From an uncultured Olsenella sp. (GTDB taxonomy: Bacteria; Actinomycetota; Coriobacteriia; Coriobacteriales; Atopobiaceae): a DNA stretch of 64,000 nucleotides. The notes under the pieces were generated by a model. The model was not told where the DNA came from. It ran no database searches and saw only the letters and a program-made list of their open reading frames with translations. The position numbers were made by a program, and so were the translations under genes. The stretch lies in NCBI GenBank assembly GCA_900316105.1, contig ONBR01000002.1, positions 78,005 to 142,004 on the forward strand. The letters are read 5' to 3'. Of the stretch, positions 17,119-26,200 are shown piece by piece (position 1 is the first letter of the stretch; each line of letters opens with the position of its first letter).

Positions 17119-19126
17119 GGGTAGCCTCCTCAATCATAGTGGTGAGCTCCAGCCACTCGTCCTCGAGGGCGGGGATCTTCTTCGAGAGGGCGTTGTACTC
17201 CTTCATGCATCGGTCGAACTCGTCCGCATTGTTGTAGAGTTCCTCGGACGCCATGAGGTCCATGAGCTCCTTGTAGCGCTTCTGTGCGGGCTTGAGAGCG
17301 GCCTCCACCTGCTTCAAGCGCTTCTTCTCTTCGCGGACGGCCTTGTTTGCGGCGTTTCGGGCCTCGGCCTCGGCACGGCGCTGCTCGCGGGTCTTTACGT
17401 TGCGGCCGGTGCTCGCGGGGACTGGCTGCTCGTCCTTGGCTGCCTGTTCCTGTGCCTTTGTGGGGGCAGGCTGCTGGGAGAGGGGTCCCTGGCTTGGGGT
17501 CTCCCCCGCCGCTCTGGCCTCGAGCTCGGCACGCTTGTACTGGTAGTAATCGTAGTCTCCATCGTACTCCGTGACCTTGTGGTCGCGGACGTCCACGACT
17601 TTGTTGGAGATGGCACGGACCAGGTGCTCGTCGTGGGAGATCAGGATGATGGTGCCGGGGAAGTTCTTGAGGGCCTCTTCCAGGACGTCCACCGAGTCGA
17701 TGTCCAGGTGGTTGGTGGGCTCGTCCAGCAGGAGAAGCGGATCGGGGGCGACCAGCATCTTTGCCAGGGCCAGACGGGCACGCTCGCCACCCGAAAGGAC
17801 GGAGACGTGCTTGAGTACGTCGTCCCCGTGGAAGAGGAAGGCGCCCAGGAGCTTACGCTCCTCCGAAGAGGTCCAGCCCGGGGCCGCCGTGTCCATCTCG
17901 GCCATGACGGTATTGGCTGGGTTCAGGGTCTCTAGCTGGTGCTGTGCGTAGTAGGCCTCGGTAACGTTTTGGCCGAGCTCGATCTTTCCCGTGTCGGGCT
18001 TGAGCTGGCCGGTGATCATCTTCATCAGGGTGGACTTGCCCGCGCCGTTGGGGCCAACCAGAGAAACGTGGTCGCCACGGTAGAGCTTGAGGTTGACATC
18101 AGAGTAGACGTGGTTTTCCCCAAAGGACTTGGAAATCCCCTCCAGGGATACGACCATGTCGCCCGTGCGGGGCGGGTCGGGGAACCGGAAGTGGACCTTC
18201 TTCGAACCCTCGGGCAGAAGGACGAGCTCCTTCTTTATCTGCTCGATCTTCTTCATGCGCTCCTGGGCCTGGGCGGCCTTGGTGGGCTTGTAGCGGAACT
18301 TGTCCACGAAGACCTGCATGTGTGCGATCTCGCGCTCCTGGGCGGCGCGCTTGGCTCGCATTTGCTCGAGATTGTCCTCGCGCTGCTTGAGGTAGCTACT
18401 GTAGTTGCCCGTATAGGTGGTCAGACGTCGGTTCTCGATGGCGGCAACGTGGCTCACGCAGGCGTCCATGAACGTGCGGTCGTGCGAGACGATGAGGACC
18501 GCACCGTCGTAGGAGGCGATGAAGCGCTCGAACCACTGGACCGACTCAAGGTCCAGGTGGTTGGTGGGCTCGTCCAACAGGAGAAGGTCCGGGTGACGTA
18601 GGAGGAGCTTGGAGAGGGCGATGCGCATCTGCCAGCCGCCCGAGAAGTCCTCAGCGGGCTTGTCGAAGTCCTCGACCGGGAATCCGAGGCCAGCCAGGAT
18701 GGCGCGAGCGCGAGATTCTAGCTCGTAGCCACCCAGGCGTTCGAAACGGTCCTGGGCTGCGCCGTAGCGCTCCAGGAGCTTCTGGTCCTTGCCCTGGGTA
18801 TCCGCAATCTCCTGCTCCATCTGGGAGATTTGGGCCTCGAGACGCTTGATCTCCGTCGCGGAGTCGATGACTTCCTGGAGGGCTGACTTGTGACCTGCGA
18901 GCTTTGCCTCCTGCTCCAGATAACCGATGGACGTGTCCTTGGCAAAGGAGATGGTTCCCTCGTCCGGGGACTCCTGGCCCATGATAATCTTGAGCAGGGT
19001 GGTCTTGCCGGCGCCGTTGGGGCCGACAAGGGCCCACCGCTCCCCCGCATTGAGCTGGAGCGTCACGGCCGAATAGAGGGTGCGGCCTCCAAAGGACTTG
19101 GAAATCTTGTCTGCAAGGGCAATCAA
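17111..19126 (-). CDS. ABC-F family ATP-binding protein (YheS/EttA-like)
   Basis: A complete 671-residue soluble ABC-F protein. Cassette 1 has GPNGAGKTTLLKI, SGGWQMRIALSK and LLLLDEPTNHLDLES. The ribosome-contacting linker around residues 230-300 is basic and helical (QREDNLEQMRAKRAAQERE). Cassette 2 has GPNGAGKSTLMKM, LSGGERARLALAK and LLLLDEPTNHLDIDS. A C-terminal coiled coil of about 130 residues ends the protein. The start is TTG at 19126 with CGGAGG 8 bases upstream. The GTG of the following membrane-protein gene overlaps its stop. Length and the C-terminal domain favour a YheS/Uup-type housekeeping member over a resistance factor. Confidence 0.93.
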   Translation of the reverse strand: MIALADKISKSFGGRTLYSAVTLQLNAGERWALVGPNGAGKTTLLKIIMGQESPDEGTISFAKDTSIGYLEQEAKLAGHKSALQEVIDSATEIKRLEAQISQMEQEIADTQGKDQKLLERYGAAQDRFERLGGYELESRARAILAGLGFPVEDFDKPAEDFSGGWQMRIALSKLLLRHPDLLLLDEPTNHLDLESVQWFERFIASYDGAVLIVSHDRTFMDACVSHVAAIENRRLTTYTGNYSSYLKQREDNLEQMRAKRAAQEREIAHMQVFVDKFRYKPTKAAQAQERMKKIEQIKKELVLLPEGSKKVHFRFPDPPRTGDMVVSLEGISKSFGENHVYSDVNLKLYRGDHVSLVGPNGAGKSTLMKMITGQLKPDTGKIELGQNVTEAYYAQHQLETLNPANTVMAEMDTAAPGWTSSEERKLLGAFLFHGDDVLKHVSVLSGGERARLALAKMLVAPDPLLLLDEPTNHLDIDSVDVLEEALKNFPGTIILISHDEHLVRAISNKVVDVRDHKVTEYDGDYDYYQYKRAELEARAAGETPSQGPLSQQPAPTKAQEQAAKDEQPVPASTGRNVKTREQRRAEAEARNAANKAVREEKKRLKQVEAALKPAQKRYKELMDLMASEELYNNADEFDRCMKEYNALSKKIPALEDEWLELTTMIEEATRV

Positions 19127-19167
19127 GGGCTTGGCCTCCGATGGTGTCAGATACTTTTAGCCTTCCT

Positions 19168-19173
19168 AGTATA
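19168..19173 (-). promoter_or_regulatory. Candidate -10 box upstream of the ABC-F gene
   Basis: The minus strand reads TATACT about 42 bases before the TTG start, downstream of two hairpins. No clear -35 box is visible. It could start the long ABC-F to histidine-phosphatase transcript. Confidence 0.35.
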
Positions 19174-19197
19174 GGAGAAGGCAATCATTGGGTTGTG

Positions 19198-19223
19198 AGG
19201 GTTTCATCCGCATGTGAAACCCT
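19198..19223. terminator. Small hairpin between the VOC and ABC-F genes
   Basis: AGGGTTTCA and TGAAACCCT form a perfect 9-bp stem with an 8-base loop. It lies in the 192-base gap 19127-19318. No T-run follows on the minus strand, so a terminator role is uncertain. Confidence 0.35.
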
Positions 19224-19254
19224 GGTGAAGGCAGGCCCCGAAATGTCGCTTTTT

Positions 19255-19317
19255 GTGACAGATGCCCATGGGGTGAATGTCCCAGAGCGGGACGAATACC
19301 CCAGGGCTATCTGTCAC
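19255..19317. repeat. Long imperfect inverted repeat just after the VOC stop codon
   Basis: GTGACAGATGCCCATGGGGT pairs with ACCCCAGGGCTATCTGTCAC, with an inner GTCCC/GGGAC stem. It starts one base after the VOC stop codon. It is the longest hairpin of the gene-end group and again lacks a T-run. Confidence 0.75.
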
Positions 19318-19318
19318 C

Positions 19319-19702
19319 CTATTTGTCGCAGGTCAGGTGGATGGCAAAGCCAGCGATCTGCTGCTTGAAGTAGATTAGGTGGATGGATCCGTCGGGGTTG
19401 AGGGCCTTGGCCTCGGGGTTGACCTCGAAGCCGCGCTTCTCGAACCACTTGATGGCAGCAGGGATGTCGTTGACGTAGAAGCCGATATGGCCCTTCTCGC
19501 CACGGACGCTGCCGGGACGCATGACCTCGACGAAGGAGCCAGCAAAGACGGATATGGGAGCCGTGACCTTGCGCGGGAGGCCCATCAGGGTCTGAAAGAG
19601 ACCAACGATCTGCTCCGCCTCCTCGTCGGTGGCGGCATTGATGCCCACATGGGCTACGTGCATGTCGAAGAGGTCGACGGGGTTGTCGTTGATGTCAGCC
19701 AT
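19319..19702 (-). CDS. VOC (glyoxalase-fold) family protein
   Basis: A 127-residue single-module vicinal oxygen chelate protein. Candidate ligands or fold markers are HVAHVGIN near the start, FVEVMRP in the middle, HIGFYVNDI and the terminal FAIHLTCDK. From memory it resembles the C-terminal VOC domain fused to some KDPG aldolases, but here it stands alone; the substrate is unknown. The ATG at 19702 follows AAAGGAGAACCC. The frame open to 19804 upstream contains the next inverted repeat and is not coding. Confidence 0.82.
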   Translation of the reverse strand: MADINDNPVDLFDMHVAHVGINAATDEEAEQIVGLFQTLMGLPRKVTAPISVFAGSFVEVMRPGSVRGEKGHIGFYVNDIPAAIKWFEKRGFEVNPEAKALNPDGSIHLIYFKQQIAGFAIHLTCDK

Positions 19703-19753
19703 GGGTTCTCCTTTGGTTTTAGGCTGGTCGGGAGGGTAATCTTTCTTTAGACA

Positions 19754-19759
19754 ATTATA
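19754..19759 (-). promoter_or_regulatory. Consensus -10 box for the VOC gene
   Basis: A perfect TATAAT on the minus strand lies 52 bases upstream of the ATG. It stands out in this high-GC sequence. The -35 region is a T-rich stretch within the adjacent inverted repeat and is not close to consensus. Confidence 0.5.
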
Positions 19760-19770
19760 GGCGTCAGGGC

Positions 19771-19803
19771 TGAGCCAAAAATGGCCTGTCCCTCTTTGGC
19801 TCA
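19771..19803. repeat. Perfect 9-bp inverted repeat overlapping the stop of the YgjP-like gene
   Basis: TGAGCCAAA and TTTGGCTCA flank AATGGCCTGTCCCTC. The stop codon of the YgjP-like gene (19801-19803) is the first triplet of the stem. The design closely matches the repeat inside coaBC. Confidence 0.75.
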
Positions 19804-20607
19804 CTGGCGGCGGAAGGGAGAGTCCTTATCGACGAGGAGCCGCCGGGCATCCTCCCAGTCGGGGCAGCCCCGGTGGATGGTAGCGTCGATGGCGATCTGC
19901 CGATCCTCCCCCTCCAGGTCGGGCGCGACCAGGTAGGGTGCCATCTCGCGGATGCAGGCGTAGGCCAGACAGTGGGGTGGGAAGGGAATCAGGTCCCGCG
20001 AGAACCAGACGGTATGGATCTTCTGGTCGTAGCGGACCAGCCCATGGCGGGTCTCGGTGGCTCGGAAGGTGACCTTGCTGAGGTCCACCTGGGCCTGGGC
20101 CCTCTGCATGGCCTGCATGAAGAGGGAGGACCCGTTGCGGACCAGTACCCCGTCGGCCCAGGCCATGAAGCAGTTCCTCCGCTGGCCGTACTCTCCCACC
20201 TGCATGACGTAGAGCTCGATCAGGCTGACCTCGGTAATAACACGGACGTTGGTGGTGGCCCGGCCCCGGGCGGCGTGCTTCATCTGGCCCTTGGCCAGGG
20301 GATAGACCCTCAGCATGAAGGGACGGCCAAAGACGTAGGCGAGGTCCCCGGTCTGGTAGCGGCAGGCCAGGGAGGAGGTTTTGCGGTAGCGCTTCTGGAC
20401 ATAGCCCATGACCTGGCGGGCCTGGGGAAGCCAGGTGTTGACGAAGCCAATGATCGCCTCGTTGGGAAGACGGGGGTCCACGTAGAGAGAGGGCGCCCCC
20501 GTGGGCGGGGCAAAGGCAAAGAAGGTCTCGGGTACAGGCGAGGGCAGGACGGGACAGGTGATGCCCTCGAAGCTGATGGATGCGATGCGGCGGTTCTCTT
20601 CGGGCAT
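19801..20607 (-). CDS. YgjP/DUF45-like protein with apparently inactivated metallopeptidase site
   Basis: A 268-residue protein. Its layout recalls YgjP-like M48-type metallopeptidases: an N-terminal PSLYVDPRLPNEAIIGFVNT stretch, a central YVFGRPFMLRVYPL like the family's YLGR-x-Y-x-LRV, then TRHGLVRYDQKIHTVWFSRDL in place of TRWGSC...LN..L, and a C-terminal CPDWEDARRLL. The zinc motif HELAH is replaced by REMAP: both histidines are lost and only Glu is kept. The match is by eye. It is possibly a pseudoenzyme or has a non-proteolytic role. The ATG at 20607 has a ribosome-site-like AGGAG upstream. It appears monocistronic. Confidence 0.6.
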   Translation of the reverse strand: MPEENRRIASISFEGITCPVLPSPVPETFFAFAPPTGAPSLYVDPRLPNEAIIGFVNTWLPQARQVMGYVQKRYRKTSSLACRYQTGDLAYVFGRPFMLRVYPLAKGQMKHAARGRATTNVRVITEVSLIELYVMQVGEYGQRRNCFMAWADGVLVRNGSSLFMQAMQRAQAQVDLSKVTFRATETRHGLVRYDQKIHTVWFSRDLIPFPPHCLAYACIREMAPYLVAPDLEGEDRQIAIDATIHRGCPDWEDARRLLVDKDSPFRRQ

Positions 20608-20690
20608 GGCTGCTCCTGGAGGGGTTTGCTGGGAACAAAATCATGTAGATGATACCGCTTGCCCAGACTGCAAAGGCTGATAGGCGTTCC

Positions 20691-23210
20691 CTAGGCCGAA
20701 AGCTTGAGGTCGGACAGGTCCTCGACCTGGAGGGGTCTGGCGAAGTAGTAGCCCTGGATCTGGTCGCAGCCCAGGCTCAGGCAGAGTTCGTACTGGTCCT
20801 TGGTCTCCACGCCCTCTACGATGACCGACTTTCCCAGCGCATGCACGATGTGGGTGATATCGTCGACAAAACTCTCCCTGCCCGGCTTCAGGAATTCGTC
20901 CACCAGGGACTTGTCCAGCTTCACGTAGTCCACGGGAAGGGCGGCCATCCGAGCCAGGGAGGAATAGCCCGTCCCGAAGTCATCAAGGGCCAGCTTGATT
21001 CCCATCTGGTGGATTCGCTCGCAGAGGGCTGCTCCGGCCTCTGCGTTCTCCATCATCAGGCTCTCGGTGATCTCGATCTTCACGAGGGAGGGATTAATGT
21101 CGTGCTCGTGAAGGAGAGAGGCCAGATAGTCAAGGTATCCCTCGTCCTTGAGCTGAGCGGGCGAGAAGTTGATGGCCACGGGAACCGCCTCCCTGCCCTC
21201 GGCAATCCACGCCGCCAGGTCCTCGATGACTTTCCGGGTAACGATCCGGCCGATTTCCACCACCAGGCCGGCGCTTTCTGCCACGGGGATGAACTTGCCG
21301 GGCCCGAACTCCCCGGACTTCAGGCGCACGAGGGCCTCGACCCCCACCAACCGTCCGGTCAGGGCCTCCACCTGGGGCTGGTAGGCCACGGTAAAGCCAT
21401 CGCCGTCTATGGCTTGACGAAGGCGGGTGGTCAGGTAGATCCGCTCCTCCAGGGCATCCCGCATGGACTCGTCAAAGAAGGAGAGGGAGTTGCGGCCCCG
21501 GGTGGACTTGGCCTCGCTCATGGCAAGGTCCCCGTACTTGATCATCTCCTCGAGTGTCATGTCCCCCGTACGGTTGACCACTCCCAAGGAGGCCGTGAGG
21601 GTCAGGCTGAATCCCGCGGCCTCGATGGGGTCGCTGATCAGGCTGTAGATGGTGGCAAGCTCCGGCGAGGACTCATCCAGCTCGTGGTCCAGGACGACTA
21701 CAAACTCATCACCGCTGGAGCGGGCTACGAAGGCATCCCCCATACGCTGCGCCAGGCGGTCGGCCATGGCCCTGATAACCAGGTCGCCTACCTCGTGGCC
21801 GTAGGAGTCGTTGAGGTCCGTGAAGTCGTCCAGGTCGAAGGTGACCAGAGACCTGACCTTTTGGGCCGAGGGGTCCTTGACCTTCTCGGCCAGGGCGTAG
21901 CGGTTGGCGAGGTCAGTCAGGGAGTCGTGGCGAAGCTGGTAGGATAGGGCGTCGCGTGACTGGGCGATTTCCTGGGCGTCCTCGTTCATCCTCCGGCTCC
22001 CCAGGTAGACGAAGTAGGCGATGAGGGCAATGCCGGCTGCCAGAAGAAGGGCGGGCATGATGAGGGACTTCGCACCCTGCCAGGGGTTGGTCTCGTTTAC
22101 CAGGTAGGCATCCGAGGGCACCAGACCCCGGTCCAGGCCGTGGGACTCCAGGGCCTTGACGTCGAATATCGTATGGGTGACCTCGTCCGACTGGACGGGG
22201 AGGCCGGAAACGGAGGCGCCCCCAAGAATCCGGGAGGCCATCCGAGCCGCCTGGCGCCCCTGCCCCTCGTAGTCCACGTAGGAGGCACCCGTGATTCCAT
22301 CGCCCACGCCAGCCCCGGACTCGCGGAAGACTGGGACGGGACAGGAGCCTGTGACGAAGGCCGTAGTGTTGTCCAGGGTGTAGCCCCTGCCCTCGATGTC
22401 GCTGTAGGCGGCAAGCTGGAAGACGATGTCGTTGGAGCCCAGGCCCTGGAGGGCCTCGGCCAGCTGGAAGCGGGTCATGGAGGAGGCAACGATGACCTGC
22501 TCCGTATAGCCGGGAAGGCCAGAGCGGGCCTCCTCGAACTGGGACAGGGAGGCCTGGCCCAGAGCTGAGTCGTCCACGATGGCCACCAGGTTCCTTGCCT
22601 GGGGCTCCAGCCTGGTCGCCGCCTCCATGATCTGGCGTACATGACCGTGCTCGACGATGCCCGTCGCATAGCCCTTGCTGGCAACCTCGTTGCCATAGGT
22701 CACGTCGTTGACCGAGAAGAAGACCACGGGCACCTGGGGAAAGAGTTCGTCGTGGATGGCGTCAACAGCATGGAGGGCGTCGTCATCCGCACAGAGGACC
22801 ACGTCGTAGGGACCATGGGCCATGAGGCGGGAGCGGATCATCTCCTTCCAGGCGTCAGAGGCCGCATAGCCCGTGGGATAGTTCCGGGTGTCCATGTACT
22901 CGATGTCCACGGAGACCCCCTCCTGGCGAAGGACGTCTAGGACCCCCTTGCGCTCCAGGGGAACCGAAGGGTTGTTCTCGCCGTAGGACTCGATCAGGAG
23001 GGCGGACTTTCCCGTGGCGGGTGGTACGAGCTGGAAGGTCTTCTCCTGGACATCGGACCGGTCGGTCAGTGCCTGGTTGAGGGTGGCCACCCCCGCCATG
23101 ATGCAGACCAAAGCCAGGGCAAAGACAAGCATGCGCAGGGCGTGGTAGCCGATGGCCTCAAGGAGGCCGCGCCTCCCTTTTGTGTCACGATGGGTCAAGA
23201 GATTGAGCAT
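20691..23210 (-). CDS. Membrane GGDEF-EAL protein with extracytoplasmic binding-protein-like sensor
   Basis: An 839-residue c-di-GMP enzyme. Helix 1 is at about 22-45 (LVFALALVCIMAGVATL). Residues 50-380 form an extracytoplasmic type-1 periplasmic-binding-like sensor (ALLIESYGENN, DVVLCADDDALHAVDAI, PQVPVVFFSVND). Helix 2 is at about 383-403. The GGDEF domain has FDLDDFTDLND and a variant SGDEF active site near 498. The EAL domain begins near 625 with EALVRL and keeps NFSPAQL, EITES, DDFGTGYSSL, KLDKSLV and EGVET, so a competent phosphodiesterase is expected; cyclase activity is less certain. The ATG lies 7 bases after the giant surface gene, and its GAGGTAG ribosome site overlaps that stop. 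Upstream ATG-like starts to 23291 lie inside the giant gene and are rejected. Confidence 0.92.
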   Translation of the reverse strand: MLNLLTHRDTKGRRGLLEAIGYHALRMLVFALALVCIMAGVATLNQALTDRSDVQEKTFQLVPPATGKSALLIESYGENNPSVPLERKGVLDVLRQEGVSVDIEYMDTRNYPTGYAASDAWKEMIRSRLMAHGPYDVVLCADDDALHAVDAIHDELFPQVPVVFFSVNDVTYGNEVASKGYATGIVEHGHVRQIMEAATRLEPQARNLVAIVDDSALGQASLSQFEEARSGLPGYTEQVIVASSMTRFQLAEALQGLGSNDIVFQLAAYSDIEGRGYTLDNTTAFVTGSCPVPVFRESGAGVGDGITGASYVDYEGQGRQAARMASRILGGASVSGLPVQSDEVTHTIFDVKALESHGLDRGLVPSDAYLVNETNPWQGAKSLIMPALLLAAGIALIAYFVYLGSRRMNEDAQEIAQSRDALSYQLRHDSLTDLANRYALAEKVKDPSAQKVRSLVTFDLDDFTDLNDSYGHEVGDLVIRAMADRLAQRMGDAFVARSSGDEFVVVLDHELDESSPELATIYSLISDPIEAAGFSLTLTASLGVVNRTGDMTLEEMIKYGDLAMSEAKSTRGRNSLSFFDESMRDALEERIYLTTRLRQAIDGDGFTVAYQPQVEALTGRLVGVEALVRLKSGEFGPGKFIPVAESAGLVVEIGRIVTRKVIEDLAAWIAEGREAVPVAINFSPAQLKDEGYLDYLASLLHEHDINPSLVKIEITESLMMENAEAGAALCERIHQMGIKLALDDFGTGYSSLARMAALPVDYVKLDKSLVDEFLKPGRESFVDDITHIVHALGKSVIVEGVETKDQYELCLSLGCDQIQGYYFARPLQVEDLSDLKLSA

Positions 23211-23217
23211 GGGTGAT

Positions 23218-26200
23218 CTACCTCGATGAGTTGGGGGGGAGTCCCGGGCTTGCGGGAGGAGCCAACCTGTCGCACTGGGTCGAGAAGACAAGGAGGGCCA
23301 GGAGAAGGACTAGGACGCCCAGGCCAGCCAGGGACAGGGAGAGGGCCCCGAGGTCCATCAGATAGTCTGCAGTCTGGGGGATACGGTCGGCTGCCTGGTC
23401 GGCGCCATAGGTGCGGTCCAGGCCCAGGCGGTGTCTGCGCTCGGCCTCCTCCTGGGCACGGTTGCCCCAGATGGGCTCGAAGGAGGTGTCGGCGTCCATG
23501 GTCAGGCTGTATATGGCCTCGGGGTCCATGACCTCATAGGTGACGCCGTCCCGGGTGATCCGCCAGCCCTTGAGGTACCAGCCGGGGATGGCTTCCACGG
23601 TCACGGCCTCCCGCGGGAGGGTGAAGCCGGGCTCGATGGCATCGGCGTCGATCCTGACCCTGCCGCCCGTCCAGGTGCCCTCGGATGTGGTGTGACCCCA
23701 GGGGTCGGTCTGTCTGGTACCGCCCGTCAGGGTGGCCGTGTGGCGCTCCACGTCCCAGACGGCATAGAGGGTGAGGTCGGTCTTCTTGCCCGCCATGGCG
23801 GCCAGGAGGAACATGGCCGTTGCAGGATCGTCAATCGTGGCGTCAGCGACAACCAGGCCCTTGCGCTTGGCCTCGGTCAGGGCCTCCATGACCTGGGCAT
23901 CGGTGAAGTCGGGCTTTGTGGCGTCCTTGGAGAAGGACCAGCCCAGGAATCGGGCGTTCCTGCGGGTGAAGCCCGAGGCAGGCAGGAGAGCCTCCTGGGT
24001 CCCGTAGACGTAGGTGTAGGGCTTGGTGGTGCCCTTGGCCACCGGATCGTTCTTGTCGAAGACGATGGTGTAGGTCACGGGCTCCCAGACGGCCGTCAGG
24101 GTGACGCCGCCCGTGGGCAGGGTGTAGGTGTAGCCGGGGACCCAGACGTGGGTCCCGTCCGACCAGCCGGCCAGGACGTAGCCGTTGCGGGTCACGTCGG
24201 CTGCGGTGGGCAGGACGATCTGGGCGTCCGAGCCCTTGTCCTGGCTTCTGGTATGGCGCCGGCCGTCGGTCGTGGCAAGCCTGCCGCCCGCCTGGGTAAG
24301 GGCCTGGTCGCGGGCTCGGTCGTTCTTGGCCTGGACCTCGGCGGGGGTCAGGCGGTGGTCGTCGTCCTTGGGGGTGGGATCCTCCTCCGGCTGACTTGCC
24401 CCCTCGGTCCAGAGGCCCTTGGAGGGGTCCAGGACCAGGGTGGCCTTGTTGAAGACGTAGTAGAGGACAAGCACGGTGGTCCCGTCGCCCTCGATGTTGA
24501 GACGGGCTCGGGTAACGTAGACGGTCTGGGTGCCGTCTGCGGTGGTGACGGTATAGGAGGCGCCGTTAGGCAGGTAGGTGTAGCCCTGGACCTCCAGGTT
24601 GTCGGCATTCCGGTAGGAGACGCCCTCCACGTCCTCGTCGGCCCAGGCCTCCTCGTCCGTGGTGCCCTGGTGCCAGATCCGCTGGCCCTGGGCCCAGTCG
24701 GCGTCGTGGACCTGGAGGTTGCCGTCATCGTCGCGGGGCACCGTGCCGTCGGCGTTCAGGGGCACCAGGGTGCCATCGGCCGTGATGGCCCAGCGCTCGA
24801 CCGCGTAGGCGGTGTCGCGGTTGGCGGTGTAGAAGAAGCGCAGGTGGGTAGTGCCGTCGCCGTCGAGGTTGGCGGTCGTGAGCGGAGTCTTGGCCGCGCG
24901 GAGGTCGCCGCCGTCCGCGGGAGCCCAGAATATGAAGTCGCCCAGCTTCTGACCGTCCTTGTCGAAGACGTGCATGACGTACTGGACGTAGGGGTTGCCG
25001 TCAGCGTCGACCAGGGCCTTGCCCTCAGCGTCCACGACGGGCTTGCCATCCTCGTCTAGGACGGGCTTGCCCTCGGCGTCGACGGAGGCAATGGGGTTGC
25101 CCTCCTCGTCCAGGACCTGGTCGGTCGTAGCCGTTGCCCCGGGCACGTAGGTGTAGCCAGGATAGTAGCCCGGCTCCTTGGCCTCGGAACTTACGTCCTC
25201 GTCCGTGATGTGGTGGGTGCGGGTGTCGTCCGAGCCCTGCTGGGGGTGCTCTCGGTCGGCCGTGACCTCGTGGACCACGCCCTCCTCGTCCACCAGGTAG
25301 TGGGAGACCTCGTAGTCGACGTCGTCCCGGGCCCGCCAGACGGCAAAGAGGCGGGTGGAGCTGGTGGGCATGAGGAAGGTGCCGCCCGGCAGGATGAAGA
25401 AGACCGCGGGGTTGGCATAGGTGTGACCAGCCACCTGGTCGTTGACCTGGGAGGCACCGGGGGCTGCGGGGGCCCTGCGGATCCAGGCCCAGAAGGCGGC
25501 CTTGGCATTGCCGGTCTGGTCTGTGGTCTGGTCTGCCTCCTGGTCCTTCGCGGCCTCTGCCCGCGTCTTGAGGCCCGCACCCGGGAAGTTGTCGTCGTAG
25601 TCGTCCAGTCTGTCGGCAGTCTTTATGGACTGGGCACCCCGGGCCGTCAGGCCCTCAGCACCATCGGGAACGTTGGCCCAGCCTATGAAGTCGTAGCCGT
25701 CACGGTGCATCTTGTCAGCCGTGGGCAGGGCGAAGGTGGACTCCGCTGCGTGGGCGTCGGTGGTGGTCTTTGCGCCCGTGGCGAAGGCGCCGTCGCCCGC
25801 GTCCAGGGTGAGGGTGATGGACCCATCGTTGATGGCCTCGTAGTAGAGATCGATGACCAGCTGGACCTCGCCCGTCACGGAGCCCGTGGTGGAGGAGGTG
25901 CGGGTACCGTCCACCGTCACGACGGAACGGACGAACCGGTAACCCTGGAAGTCATCGGACTGGCGGCGCGTGCCGTCCGTGGGCTTGTAGTCGTAGGGCA
26001 GGATGTGGAGGGCGGTGGAGGTCAGGTCTGTGGCGTCGCCCACGACGACCACCTGGGCGTCGGTCTTTGCCGTGGGGGTCTCGTAGATGCGGTCCTTGAA
26101 GGTCTGGTCGCCCGTGACCCGCCAGTGGTTTACGACATAGAAGGTATTGTCCTTGAAGGTGTAGTAGAGGCGGATCAGGGTTGTGCCGTCCTGGCTGATG

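Noticed and set aside
19198..19317. Classic Rho-independent terminators in the ABC-F/VOC gap
   Set aside because: Hairpins are present but no U-run follows on the transcribed strand.
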